Below, piece by piece: positions 43,039 to 51,011 of a stretch of DNA of 60,509 bases (the stretch's first letter is position 1; each line of letters starts with the position of its first letter). The DNA comes from Bacillota bacterium (GTDB lineage: Bacteria > Bacillota_I > Bacilli_A > RF39 > UBA660). The position numbers and the translations under genes were made by a program. The stretch lies in contig SVAU01000010.1 of the NCBI GenBank assembly GCA_015059245.1, positions 1-60,509 of the forward strand, in the 5' to 3' direction. Below the pieces are notes generated by a model. It was given only the letters and a program-made list of their open reading frames with translations, did no database searches and was not told the origin of the DNA.

Positions 43039-43734
43039 ATGATTACAGTTTTCACTTATTTTAATAGGTATTTCATATTTAGTTATTTTATCTTTTTTAG
43101 TTATTGCTTCTATTTCAATAAGTAAACTTTCTTGTGTATATTCTTTACATATACTAGCGTGATTATCTACATTAAATGACATGCCACTTATATATTCATT
43201 AAATGTTATTAATAGTGATTTATTGTATGTACCTATAGATTGTTTTTTATTACCATCTATTTCGTATAGAGTACCTTTTATTTCTTTGTATTCATTATCA
43301 TCTACTTCACCTTTATATTCTATATCAGATATGAATATAGATGTTTTATCTTCGTTATATGCTATACTTCCTTTTAGTATGAAGTCTTTATTTGTTGATG
43401 ATAATGTTTTAAATTCAAAGTTATTTGTATTATGAAGTGTTAGAAATAATACTCCTAGTGCAATAGTTATTATACCTATTATAAATAGTATTACTGCTAC
43501 TAAAGTTTTGTTTTCTTTTGTTCTTTGGGCATTACCATCTAATAGTGATTCTAAACTTATATCATAATCAGAACATATTTGTTTTATTATGCTTAAGTCT
43601 GGTATGTTTTTACCTGTTTCCCATTTAGATACAGCTTGGTATGTTACACCATATTTTTTAGCAAATGCACTTTGACTTAAATTGTGTTTTTTACGTATAT
43701 CTTTTATTAAAGCACCAATACGTTCTTGATCCAT
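43030..43734 (-). CDS. XRE-type regulator with membrane segment
   Basis: 234 residues. An HTH-XRE domain occupies residues 1-65 (LIKDIRKKHNLSQSAFAKKYGVTYQAVSKWETGKNIPDLSI). One membrane segment follows (about 75-97: TLVAVILFIIGIITIALGVLF), then an extracytoplasmic beta-rich part of about 130 residues. This HTH-TM-sensor layout suggests a membrane-bound regulator that senses an outside or membrane signal. Its ribosome site lies inside an AGGA-GTAC-TTCCT near-palindrome upstream of ATG, which might be an autoregulatory operator. Target unknown. Confidence 0.75.
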   Translation of the reverse strand: MDQERIGALIKDIRKKHNLSQSAFAKKYGVTYQAVSKWETGKNIPDLSIIKQICSDYDISLESLLDGNAQRTKENKTLVAVILFIIGIITIALGVLFLTLHNTNNFEFKTLSSTNKDFILKGSIAYNEDKTSIFISDIEYKGEVDDNEYKEIKGTLYEIDGNKKQSIGTYNKSLLITFNEYISGMSFNVDNHASICKEYTQESLLIEIEAITKKDKITKYEIPIKISENCNHKD

Positions 43735-43964
43735 AGGAGTACTTCCTTTCTTGTATAGATATTATAACATAATTGCTTAAAGTATGTATATTTTATGTAA
43801 ATTGTTAAATTATACTTTTTTGAATTTATTTATTGTTTTTATTTACTTTATATTTTATATTTTTTTATTATTAGTGTTAATTTTTCCAAAAATTATTTCT
43901 TTTTTATAAAATTTTGTTCAAATATAATGTTTGTTTGATTTAGTAGAGCGATTTGTTCCTATTT
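43735..43964. other. AT-rich gene-free flank before peptide locus 2
   Basis: About 230 nt with no gene or hairpin supported. A TATAAT on the minus strand (43766-43761) may be the XRE promoter -10. The rest is A+T-rich. Confidence 0.5.
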
Positions 43965-43993
43965 TTGATTTGATATAGATTTTTATTTATGAT
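43965..43993 (+). promoter_or_regulatory. Promoter of peptide locus 2
   Basis: TTGATT (43965-43970), 17-nt spacer, TATGAT (43988-43993), ending 12 nt before the left inverted repeat, so the RNA should begin almost at the repeat. Confidence 0.7.
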
Positions 43994-44004
43994 ATTTTCT
44001 AACG

Positions 44005-44225
44005 GATACATTTGAGATGTCTTTCCTTTTATTGGACAAAATCTTAGGGGTTTTGGTTTTGATGAAAGGAGTGATATTATGAGAATTAGAGAATTTTTTC
44101 TTTACATGATTATATTATTACTTTTACTTGTACTTTTGTGCAAATAAAAAGGACATTACGTTAGCTAGTAACTAACGGGCAATGTCTGTCCTTAATTGGA
44201 AGGCATTTGTGTGCTCAAATGTATC
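44005..44225 (+). ncRNA. Fold-back RNA encoding a hydrophobic peptide, locus 2
   Basis: 221-nt unit. GATACATTTGAG/CTCAAATGTATC 12-bp end pair (44005-44016 with 44214-44225), a 9-bp inner stem with the same single bulged T as locus 1 (44017-44026 with 44198-44206), and 8 further bp (44031-44038 with 44187-44196, 2-nt bulge). A hairpin GACATT..GTTAG/CTAAC..AATGTC (44152-44186) follows the ORF. TCCTTT at 44024-44029 is also complementary to the Shine-Dalgarno AAAGGA at 44065-44070. A small ATCAC/GTGAT hairpin (44223-44237) comes after. Same architecture as locus 1 with compensatory change A-U to G-C at the twelfth pair. Confidence 0.65.
44079..44147 (+). CDS. Small hydrophobic peptide 2 (22 aa), toxin-like
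   Basis: AAGGAG lies 7 nt before ATG, a very good site. The peptide starts MRIREFFLYMII, continues as a run of Leu, Ile and Val and ends LLCK then TAA. Two Arg at the start and Lys at the end flank one membrane span. Sequence identity with peptides 1 and 3 is slight; shared features are size, hydrophobic core and position in the fold-back RNA. Membrane-active toxin is the leading guess. Confidence 0.6.
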   Translation: MRIREFFLYMIILLLLLVLLCK

Positions 44226-44266
44226 ACTTAATGTGATTTCCTTCTCTATTTTTATTATATCATATA

Positions 44267-44704
44267 TTATAAAAATTGTTTTAATTTTTCTACAGCATGT
44301 TCTTGCATATCAACGTATTCTTCTACTATTTCTTGAACTTCTGGATCAGTATTTTTTTGATTTAATAATCTTCTACCTTCTATGATACCCATGTTAGTTC
44401 CTTGCATAAGTAGTTCTGCTAATTTAGATGTTGTATCATCCATCATAGTACGCATTTCTATTCCGTACCATGTCATTACTTTATTCATAGCGTTTGTTTC
44501 GTGTGGTTCTTTTTCACTATATTCAGGATATAGTTTACAAATTCTTTCGTTGATATTTTTGTAATCTTGATATTGTCTATTTAATTCTTTCTTTAATTTA
44601 TCATCTGTTACTTTATCAAGAATGAAATGGATAGCATCTCTACCCATACATGCTCCTTTATTTAGTTCATCTAATACATTTACTTCGTCTTTTTTATTTG
44701 ACAT
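44267..44704 (-). CDS. Helical ferritin-like-length protein, unknown
   Basis: 145 residues, almost all helical with charged heptads, consistent with a four-helix bundle. NVLDELNKGACMGRDAIHFIL and DMQEHAVEKLKQFL resemble segments of DUF2383/ferritin-like proteins, but a complete ExxH iron set is not seen. GGAGGGATAAAT site before ATG. No clear terminator. Function unknown; an uncharacterised ferritin-like or stress protein is possible. Confidence 0.5.
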   Translation of the reverse strand: MSNKKDEVNVLDELNKGACMGRDAIHFILDKVTDDKLKKELNRQYQDYKNINERICKLYPEYSEKEPHETNAMNKVMTWYGIEMRTMMDDTTSKLAELLMQGTNMGIIEGRRLLNQKNTDPEVQEIVEEYVDMQEHAVEKLKQFL

Positions 44705-44749
44705 ATTTATCCCTCCATAAATAGTATTTACTATTATAGGAGTTTTATA

Positions 44750-45214
44750 CTAGTTTATTTGTTTTAGATAATCTATTATATTAGTTATTTTTTTATTACT
44801 ATCTAATGTAGTTATTTTTCTTGTTGTATTATCTTTAAAAGTTATAGTTATTGATTCTTCGTTAGTGGTATCTTCTTCGTACATATCACTATAGCTATGG
44901 AATTCTAATGAATGATAGTATTTTTTATAATTTAAAATATTATGTTTTTTTAGATAATAAATTATACTTTCGAATTTATTTGATTCTAAATCTATTTTTT
45001 TATCCCACGTATTTTTAATACCTATTGAATGTTTATCTTTGTTATAAATTAGTACTGATGTAGATGTTTCTCCTTTTTCAATGGAATATTCTATAGATGT
45101 TATGTCATTGTAGTTTTTATTTCTTTTAGTAAATTTATCTACTAAGTTAGATATACATCTAGATAAGTATTCTAAGATATCTAGTAGTGCACTAAATATA
45201 TATGTTTTTTTCAT
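44750..45214 (-). CDS. Unknown small protein, ABC cluster
   Basis: 154 residues, charged, no confident domain. Begins with a helix (FSALLDILEYLSRCISNLV) that may lie on the membrane, then alternating beta strands (GETSTSVLIYNKDKHSIG, SITITFKDNTTRKITTL). Located 11 nt after the possible cysteine peptidase gene and in the same direction as the CPBP protease and ABC genes, so probably the last gene of that unit. Function unknown. Confidence 0.5.
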   Translation of the reverse strand: MKKTYIFSALLDILEYLSRCISNLVDKFTKRNKNYNDITSIEYSIEKGETSTSVLIYNKDKHSIGIKNTWDKKIDLESNKFESIIYYLKKHNILNYKKYYHSLEFHSYSDMYEEDTTNEESITITFKDNTTRKITTLDSNKKITNIIDYLKQIN

Positions 45215-45225
45215 GTTGTTCCTTC

Positions 45226-45594
45226 TTACATTTGTTTATATATTTTTATTATATTTATTTCTTTATAGTTTTCATTTTTATCATAGATAGTATTATTTAT
45301 TAAACATACCATATGATACCATTCTTCTTTGTTACCAAATATTATGTAATTACCTGGTTCTATTGTTAGGTCTTCGATAGTACAATTAAATTCTTGATTA
45401 ACTTCAATAATATTATATTTTTTCATGTATGTTTCAAATACTTCTATTTCACGATAGTCTTCATAACCAAGAGATTGAGATAATTCTATTAGTTCTTGTT
45501 TTGTTTCTTCGTAGTCTTTATTTAATATTTTACTTAGTGATCTCTGTACACAAGAACCTTTTTCATCTACAGGATTGTAATATTCGTATTTCAT
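45226..45594 (-). CDS. Possible papain-like (C39-type) cysteine peptidase
   Basis: 122 residues. A Cys early in a helix start (DEKGSCVQRSLSKIL, near residue 14), His in EEWYHMVCLINNTIYDKNEN near 92, and a following Asp (near 102) give a Cys-His-Asp order like papain/C39-fold peptidases. Gln for the oxyanion hole is not evident. Small size and no signal peptide. It ends 11 nt before the 154-aa gene and begins 2 nt after the CPBP protease gene. Peptide-processing role is an inference. Confidence 0.45.
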   Translation of the reverse strand: MKYEYYNPVDEKGSCVQRSLSKILNKDYEETKQELIELSQSLGYEDYREIEVFETYMKKYNIIEVNQEFNCTIEDLTIEPGNYIIFGNKEEWYHMVCLINNTIYDKNENYKEINIIKIYKQM

Positions 45595-45596
45595 AG

Positions 45597-46295
45597 TTAT
45601 TTCTCCTTAATAGTTTTATTTAAATAAATACTATATAGTATTGGTACTATAGTAAGTATTACTGGTGCGATATAAGTAGATACTGTGTTATGGATACAAA
45701 ATATAGATAATGAATTAACTACTGAATGAGTTATTATACATGGCCATAAACTATTACCTTTAACTAATATAATTGCAAACATATAACCAGTAGATACTGC
45801 ATATATAATTTGAATTATAGTAGGAATAAATTCTGCTCCATTAAGTAAGTTTAAGATATGCCCTATTCCAAATGTAAGAGATGTTACTATTATTGCTTGG
45901 TGGAGTGAGTCTTTAGACATCATTTGGAATAAGAAACCTCTAAATATTATTTCTTCTAAGAAACCTACACATATCATAGATATCACGAAACATATTATTT
46001 CTAATATAGAATTATTAATATTTATTCCTGTCCATAGATTAACTGACATAAGTAATAATAATGGAATAAAGTATAAGAATTGTTTTAATTTAGGTATTTT
46101 ATCTAATTTATAATAAGATACTAAATTATTATTTAAGATAAATATAATAATACCTAAAGATAATAATATGTTACATATTGCTGTTATAAAATGTTTATCT
46201 CCAAAAGTATTTATACAGATAGAGTTTAGTACTAAGTATATTACTATCATAAATATTGTTATCTTTAATTCATGTTTTTCTAATTCTTTTTTCAT
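45597..46295 (-). CDS. CPBP-family intramembrane metalloprotease
   Basis: 232 residues, seven or eight membrane segments. Abi/CPBP motifs are complete: GFLEEIIFRGFLFQMM (EExxxR near residue 117), TFGIGHILNL (FxxxH near 147) and CIITHSVVNSLSIF (HxxxN near 190). CPBP proteases often process or give immunity to bacteriocins, or mature membrane proteins. It lies directly upstream of the possible cysteine peptidase (2 nt) and downstream of the ABC permease, fitting an export/immunity cluster. Confidence 0.85.
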   Translation of the reverse strand: MKKELEKHELKITIFMIVIYLVLNSICINTFGDKHFITAICNILLSLGIIIFILNNNLVSYYKLDKIPKLKQFLYFIPLLLLMSVNLWTGININNSILEIICFVISMICVGFLEEIIFRGFLFQMMSKDSLHQAIIVTSLTFGIGHILNLLNGAEFIPTIIQIIYAVSTGYMFAIILVKGNSLWPCIITHSVVNSLSIFCIHNTVSTYIAPVILTIVPILYSIYLNKTIKEK

Positions 46296-46334
46296 TATTT
46301 ATTCCTTCTTTCATAAGTATTATAACATGAAAAA

Positions 46335-46358
46335 AAGTGAATTATAATTAATTCACTT
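46335..46358 (-). terminator. Terminator of the ABC exporter pair
   Basis: AAGTGAATTA/TAATTCACTT 10-bp stem with a 4-nt loop and T run on the minus strand; the permease TAA stop overlaps the base. Confidence 0.82.
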
Positions 46359-47934
46359 ATTGTCTTAATTTAAATGTTTTTGGTGCGATATAGTAAGCTA
46401 TTATTAAAGATATAATTGAGTATGCTATACAAAATATTATTGTAGCTAATCCAAAGTATAGAGTTGGTAAACTTAGTTCAATCATGTAATAACATACTAA
46501 GTATGTTACTGATTGAACAAAACCATATGTAGTACTTTTTACTTCAGTAGATGCATTATATGGTTGTAAGAAATAATACATTACTAAGTAGTGTACTGAG
46601 AAGAATATACTCATAGATATAATAGATACAATTAATATTATGTAATTTAAATTATTTGTTGTTCCACCAGTTAAGAATAATAATAATGCTAAACCTACTC
46701 CTATTAACGCAGCTGGTTGAATATTATAAATAATTAATGTTTTTAATCTTTCTTTAAATACTCCTAGTATTACTTTTGGAGTTCTATAGAAACGATATGT
46801 CAACATACTATGATCACAATTCATAAACATTGCTGTAGTTAATGATTTACCTCTATTAAGTAAGTACATTACGAATACAAAGTAAGGTAGATAGTTCATT
46901 ATTATACTATTTATGTTTTTATTAACACTTGGGAATAGTATTGATACTAGAGATGCTACTATAATAATAATTATTATTACTATACTTTGTATTTTTACTG
47001 GTTTAGTAAGTATTTTGTTGTGTCTTGATATAAATAAATCATGGAAGTATGCAAAACCTTTTTTATTACTTTCTTTTAATTCAGTATATTCTATTGAATC
47101 TTTTGCTATTTGAATATTAGTTTGTTCTTCAGTAGTTACTTCCCCTGCTCTAATATTATCTATAGTAAGAATCTTTTTAAAGAACTTTTGATAATTATTA
47201 TACTTTAATATTTTTATGATACTTATAATACTTAATATAGTTGTAATTACTAATATAATTAAGAATATATTTTTAGTTATTAATATATTAATAAATGGTA
47301 ATGAGTAAGCTCCTATAAATAATAGTGATACTGGTATAAGTTCTAATTTACTATATATAGTTTGGGCTTTAAATTTTTTTGTTTTATCAAATATTATGAG
47401 ATTATATAAAATAGCAATTGATTTTATTTCAATTAAGAATAATAAAGTTAAGAATGCTATATATGTAGGTATTTCCATAATATAAGTAAATAGTAACATA
47501 GATGGTAATGTGAATACCAATTGTTTGATACCTTTTATTATGTATTCTGTTAAAGCGAATTCTTTTGCATTCATTTTCATCAATATAATACTATAGTATT
47601 TATCTCTTGTTGGTTCTACTAAGTAATCATTTAAGAAACCACCTATTATAGTTAGACATACATATATATGAATAAATGCATTTGTAGAGTTTGATTCATA
47701 CAATTCAGTTGGTAACATAATTAATATAAATAAGTAAAAGAATTTCTTTAGTAGTTCTTTTAAGATAGTAAATATTATTCCGATAACTGATGCTACGTTT
47801 TTTAATGTTTCTGATTTATATAATTCATTGGGTAATAGTTTTCTTATTATAGGAAATTGTTTTAAAGAATATATAGTACTATTAACTGTATATGCTAATC
47901 TTAATTTAAAGGAAGTTTTAAATGTATCTAACAT
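46357..47934 (-). CDS. ABC transporter permease, large
   Basis: 525 residues with about 12 membrane segments grouped in two halves, joined by a charged segment near residues 255-290. No ABC-2 signature is strong, but it starts 1 nt after an ABC ATPase stop codon and is clearly its partner. Sequence resembles uncharacterised ABC exporter membrane proteins of Firmicutes. Substrate unknown; neighbours (CPBP protease, possible cysteine peptidase) hint at peptide export or self-immunity. Confidence 0.7.
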   Translation of the reverse strand: MLDTFKTSFKLRLAYTVNSTIYSLKQFPIIRKLLPNELYKSETLKNVASVIGIIFTILKELLKKFFYLFILIMLPTELYESNSTNAFIHIYVCLTIIGGFLNDYLVEPTRDKYYSIILMKMNAKEFALTEYIIKGIKQLVFTLPSMLLFTYIMEIPTYIAFLTLLFLIEIKSIAILYNLIIFDKTKKFKAQTIYSKLELIPVSLLFIGAYSLPFINILITKNIFLIILVITTILSIISIIKILKYNNYQKFFKKILTIDNIRAGEVTTEEQTNIQIAKDSIEYTELKESNKKGFAYFHDLFISRHNKILTKPVKIQSIVIIIIIIVASLVSILFPSVNKNINSIIMNYLPYFVFVMYLLNRGKSLTTAMFMNCDHSMLTYRFYRTPKVILGVFKERLKTLIIYNIQPAALIGVGLALLLFLTGGTTNNLNYIILIVSIISMSIFFSVHYLVMYYFLQPYNASTEVKSTTYGFVQSVTYLVCYYMIELSLPTLYFGLATIIFCIAYSIISLIIAYYIAPKTFKLRQ

Positions 47935-47935
47935 A

Positions 47936-48631
47936 TTATTCCTCCTTTAGAGCTTCTATTATTTTATCTTTTAATTCTTTATTAGATAAAGAGTTTCTAT
48001 CTATTAAAGTAAGTGTTCCTTTATTTAGGATTACTATTTCATCACATAGATCTAAAGCTAGTTCCATTATATGAGTAGAAAATATTAAGATACGATTTTC
48101 TTTTATTGATTTAAGTAAGTTTTTCATTTCTTCTGCTACTACTACATCGAATGATGTTAATGGTTCATCTAATAATAGAATATTAGTTTCTGACATGATA
48201 TTAACTAACATTTGCATTTTGTTTTTCATACCATGAGAATAATCTTTTAATAGTTTATCTCTATCTTCTTCTTTTATTTTAACCATATCAAAGTATTCAT
48301 CTATAGATAATGGATTAGTTATTTTTTTACTATGTATTTCTAAGAAGAATTTTAAGAATTCTCTACCAGTTAGAAATTCTGGTACGTTTGGTGTAGATAC
48401 AACATAACCGATATCTTCTGGACCTATTTTGTGTTGTTTTGTATCTTCTAATAGTATTTCGCCTTTATCTATTTCTAGGTCTTCATTTATACAATTAAAT
48501 AATGTTGTTTTACCTGCACCATTTCTTCCAAGTAAGGCATATATTTTACCGTTTTCAAATTCAAAGTTTATTCCTTTTAATACTTCGTTTTTTTCAAAAC
48601 TCTTATATAAGTCTTTTATTACTAGTTTCAT
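47936..48631 (-). CDS. ABC transporter ATP-binding protein
   Basis: 231 residues. Walker A ALLGRNGAGKTTLF near residue 33, a signature region KDYSHGMKNKMQML (C-loop as YSHGMK, near 125), Walker B ILLLDEPLTSFDV near 150 and the switch His in FSTHIMELAL near 183. ABC-2-type ATPase closely followed by the large permease. The C-loop LSxGQ is replaced by YSHGMK, common in this type. Confidence 0.93.
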   Translation of the reverse strand: MKLVIKDLYKSFEKNEVLKGINFEFENGKIYALLGRNGAGKTTLFNCINEDLEIDKGEILLEDTKQHKIGPEDIGYVVSTPNVPEFLTGREFLKFFLEIHSKKITNPLSIDEYFDMVKIKEEDRDKLLKDYSHGMKNKMQMLVNIMSETNILLLDEPLTSFDVVVAEEMKNLLKSIKENRILIFSTHIMELALDLCDEIVILNKGTLTLIDRNSLSNKELKDKIIEALKEE

Positions 48632-48672
48632 ATTTTACATCTCTCCTAATGTATTTATTATATCATTAAAAA

Positions 48673-48693
48673 AAGAAAGTATTATACTTTCTT
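48673..48693 (-). terminator. Terminator of mntP
   Basis: AAGAAAGTA/TACTTTCTT 9-bp stem with a 3-nt loop and T run on the minus strand, ending at the mntP stop. Confidence 0.8.
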
Positions 48694-49252
48694 ATATTAT
48701 ATTTAGATGTTCTAGTAATATTTTTATTCCCATTAATACTAGTATTATTCCACCTAGGAATACTGATTTATTTTTGTATTTAGTACCAAATTTATTACCT
48801 ATATATACTCCTAATATAGATAGTATAAAAGTAATTATTGTTATGATAAGAGATGATACTAATATATTGGTTTTTAGAAATGATAAAGTTATACCTATTA
48901 CTAGTGCATCTATACTAGTAGCTATAGATAAAGGTAACATAGTTTTTATGTCTAGTTTATCATTTTCTTTTTCTTCGTTATTAAATAAAGATTCTCTTAT
49001 CATATTTAGACCTATACTACATAGTAATACAAATGCTATCCAATGATCGATGTTAATTATTAAGTCTTTAAATGTATATCCTAATAAATAACCTATTATT
49101 GGCATTATACCTTGGAATATACCAAAGTATGCTCCGATAATTATTCCTTTTTTATTATCATATTTTTTTATTGATAAGCCTTTGCATATAGATATTGCAA
49201 AAGCATCTGATGCTAGAGATACTGCTATAAGTATTATCTCTATATAATTCAT
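48692..49252 (-). CDS. mntP: MntP-family manganese efflux protein
   Basis: 186 residues, six membrane segments. The two conserved acidic motifs SLASDAFAISICKGL near residue 12 and IATSIDALVIGITL near 109 match MntP (DUF204). MntP exports excess Mn(II). It overlaps the SanA-like gene by one base (TAATG junction), so the two are co-translated. No yybP-ykoY riboswitch is visible upstream in this operon. A cell-wall stress partner (SanA-like) is unusual company. Confidence 0.88.
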   Translation of the reverse strand: MNYIEIILIAVSLASDAFAISICKGLSIKKYDNKKGIIIGAYFGIFQGIMPIIGYLLGYTFKDLIINIDHWIAFVLLCSIGLNMIRESLFNNEEKENDKLDIKTMLPLSIATSIDALVIGITLSFLKTNILVSSLIITIITFILSILGVYIGNKFGTKYKNKSVFLGGIILVLMGIKILLEHLNII

Positions 49253-49926
49253 TATTCAGCTTCTTTCTCTTTATCATTAGTGATGTTACCGTCTCCACTT
49301 ACTGGAATTGATTCTCCTAAGTAAGTTGGTTTTAGTTTGAATATTGCTTGAATAAAATCTTTGTTTCTTGCTAATATTTCTCTTAATTCTCTAAATATTT
49401 GTCCGGAGTATTTTCTTGGATCTGCTCCTACTCCAGTTACATTAATACCTAGTTTATTTCCGATATGTAATGCTCTATATAAGTGATATTTTTGAGTTAC
49501 TATTATTGCTTTTTCTACTTTAAATACTTCTTTAGCACGATAGATACTTTCGTATGTAGAGAATCCTGCATGATCCATAAATATATCTTCACTAGGTATT
49601 CCTTTATTGATTGCATAGTCTTTCATTACATTTACTTCATCGTAACCTTCTCTACCGTTATCTCCGCTCATTATAAGTTTAGGAGCTATTCCTTCTTCAT
49701 ATAGTTTTATCGCTTCATCTAATCTATCTTGTAACATAGGACTAGGTTTATCTCCCCATATACCTGCTCCTAATACTATTATGCAATCATAGTCATTTTT
49801 ATTCTTTAAATATGATAAATCTACTATTTGTTTTTTAGTAGATAATATTACATAGAAATTAATTGATAGTACTATGGATATTCCTACTATAATTAATATT
49901 ATTAAGTACTTTATTATTCTTTTCAT
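49252..49926 (-). CDS. SanA/YdcF-like DUF218 membrane protein
   Basis: 224 residues. One N-terminal membrane anchor (IIKYLIILIIVGISIVLSIN), then DUF218: DCIIVLGAGIWGDKPSPML near residue 47, LIMSGDNGREGYDE near 85, AGFSTYESIYRAKEVF near 122, and AIIVTQKYHLYRAL near 141. SanA/ElyC relatives act on envelope integrity or undecaprenyl carrier metabolism; the catalytic role is unclear. First gene of a pair with mntP. Confidence 0.85.
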   Translation of the reverse strand: MKRIIKYLIILIIVGISIVLSINFYVILSTKKQIVDLSYLKNKNDYDCIIVLGAGIWGDKPSPMLQDRLDEAIKLYEEGIAPKLIMSGDNGREGYDEVNVMKDYAINKGIPSEDIFMDHAGFSTYESIYRAKEVFKVEKAIIVTQKYHLYRALHIGNKLGINVTGVGADPRKYSGQIFRELREILARNKDFIQAIFKLKPTYLGESIPVSGDGNITNDKEKEAE

Positions 49927-50169
49927 AGTTATTCCTTCTTTATGAATTTATTATATCATGGTAGTTTATTATCAATTTACTTATTATTAATTATTTACAG
50001 TAGATTACATATTATAGTAGTTTTATTAAATTTATTTTTTGACTATTTTTTTGTTTGTAATATTTTAGTTTGAATTCATTTTAAATAATTTTGTCTTAGA
50101 CAAATAATATTTTTGATAATATTTTTTTATATAAAATTTAAAAGTGCTTATTTTACTTATTTTTTTATA
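49927..50169. other. AT-rich gene-free flank before peptide locus 3
   Basis: About 240 nt without ORF or strong hairpin. A minus-strand ribosome site for the SanA-like gene is at its left end. The right end holds the -10-like CGTGATAT of peptide locus 3. Confidence 0.5.
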
Positions 50170-50186
50170 CGTGATATTGTTTTTTG

Positions 50187-50408
50187 GATACATTTGGATC
50201 ACTTGTGGCTTTACTAGTAGCAACCTATGGGGAGGTATTAGTTAGGTGGTGATATTATGTGCAGTAAAGATAAGTGTTTATTTATAATAATATTTATTCT
50301 ACTAGCAATGGTATCTTATTTATTATTGATATTTCTTTAATAAATAAAAAGCTTAAGTAGTACTTAAGCTTTCCCAAAAACGCCATTTGATGTGGATTCA
50401 AATGTATC
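50187..50408 (+). ncRNA. Fold-back RNA encoding a hydrophobic peptide, locus 3
   Basis: 222-nt unit, most diverged. GATACATTTGGATC pairs with GATTCAAATGTATC through 13 pairs and one G-U (50187-50200 with 50395-50408). Interrupted pairing continues, and GTGGC at 50205-50209 meets GCCAT at 50382-50386. A perfect 10-bp hairpin AAAGCTTAAG/CTTAAGCTTT follows the ORF (50348-50372). ACCTA at 50223-50227 can pair with the Shine-Dalgarno region TAGGT (50243-50247). The -10-like CGTGAT (50170-50175) is 12 nt before the left repeat as in the other loci; the consensus there is weaker. Confidence 0.6.
50257..50340 (+). CDS. Small hydrophobic peptide 3 (27 aa), toxin-like
   Basis: AGGTGG lies 7 nt before ATG. 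The peptide starts MCSKDKCLFIII, then a Leu/Ile/Ala/Val/Tyr membrane span to LLLIFL and TAA. Two Cys and Lys at the N-terminus differ from peptides 1 and 2. Position and size match the other two loci. No known toxin family recognised. Confidence 0.58.
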   Translation: MCSKDKCLFIIIFILLAMVSYLLLIFL

Positions 50409-50453
50409 ATTTATAAGTTTATTATAACATATATGATATGTTATTACTATATA

Positions 50454-51011
50454 TTATTTTTTTAATTTATGTTCTTCTTCATACAAGTTATTATATACTT
50501 CTAGAGCTGATAGATATTCTTTTTCTGTGAATGCACATAATCTTACATCTATTTCATAATCTGGATTTTCTTCTTTAAACTTGTTGTATGCTTTTATACA
50601 GTTTTCAGTAGATGTAGATACTGGATTAGGTAATTTACCTCCGTATATACCAGCACTAATTAATGGGAATGATATACTATGTAATTCATTGTCTCTTAAT
50701 ACTATAAGTGAATTATAATAGGCATTTAATAATGCATCGAAAGCATCTGGTGTAATACTAAAATTGGGACCAACTGTATGAATAATATATTCAGCATTGT
50801 CTATATTAAATGATGGAGTTATTACTGCATCACCAGCATTTAATGGAGTTTTAATAGTACTACAATACTTTGTTAATTCATCATATCCTGCTTTTCTAAA
50901 TATTGCACCACATACACCATTTCCACCTAATAAATACTTATTAGCAGCATTTACTATGGCATCTACAGGTTGTTCTACACTTGAATCATTTATTAATTTT
51001 AATGTACTCAT
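50454..51011 (-). CDS. Macro-domain ADP-ribose hydrolase-like protein
   Basis: 185 residues, a single macro domain. AIVNAANKYLLGGNGVCGAIFRKAG near residue 19 and FPLISAGIYGGKLPN near 115 are the ADP-ribose-binding loops; IIHTVGPNF lies between. Such proteins remove ADP-ribose or hydrolyse O-acetyl-ADP-ribose. The start codon overlaps the preceding transglutaminase-like gene's stop by ATGA, so the pair is translationally coupled. No clear terminator. Possible role in stress, NAD metabolism or defence against ADP-ribosylation. Confidence 0.88.
   Translation of the reverse strand: MSTLKLINDSSVEQPVDAIVNAANKYLLGGNGVCGAIFRKAGYDELTKYCSTIKTPLNAGDAVITPSFNIDNAEYIIHTVGPNFSITPDAFDALLNAYYNSLIVLRDNELHSISFPLISAGIYGGKLPNPVSTSTENCIKAYNKFKEENPDYEIDVRLCAFTEKEYLSALEVYNNLYEEEHKLKK

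Noticed and set aside
44750..48631. Lanthipeptide or sactipeptide cluster
   Set aside because: No modification enzyme or leader-peptide gene could be found.
48692..49926. Manganese riboswitch (yybP-ykoY) for mntP
   Set aside because: mntP overlaps its upstream gene, and no matching leader is seen before the pair.
36228..50408. Reading the three repeat-ended loci as miniature transposons (MITEs)
   Set aside because: Ends are inverted repeats of similar size, but no target-site duplications flank any copy, interiors are too diverged, and pairing is maintained by compensatory changes together with promoter and ribosome site spacing.
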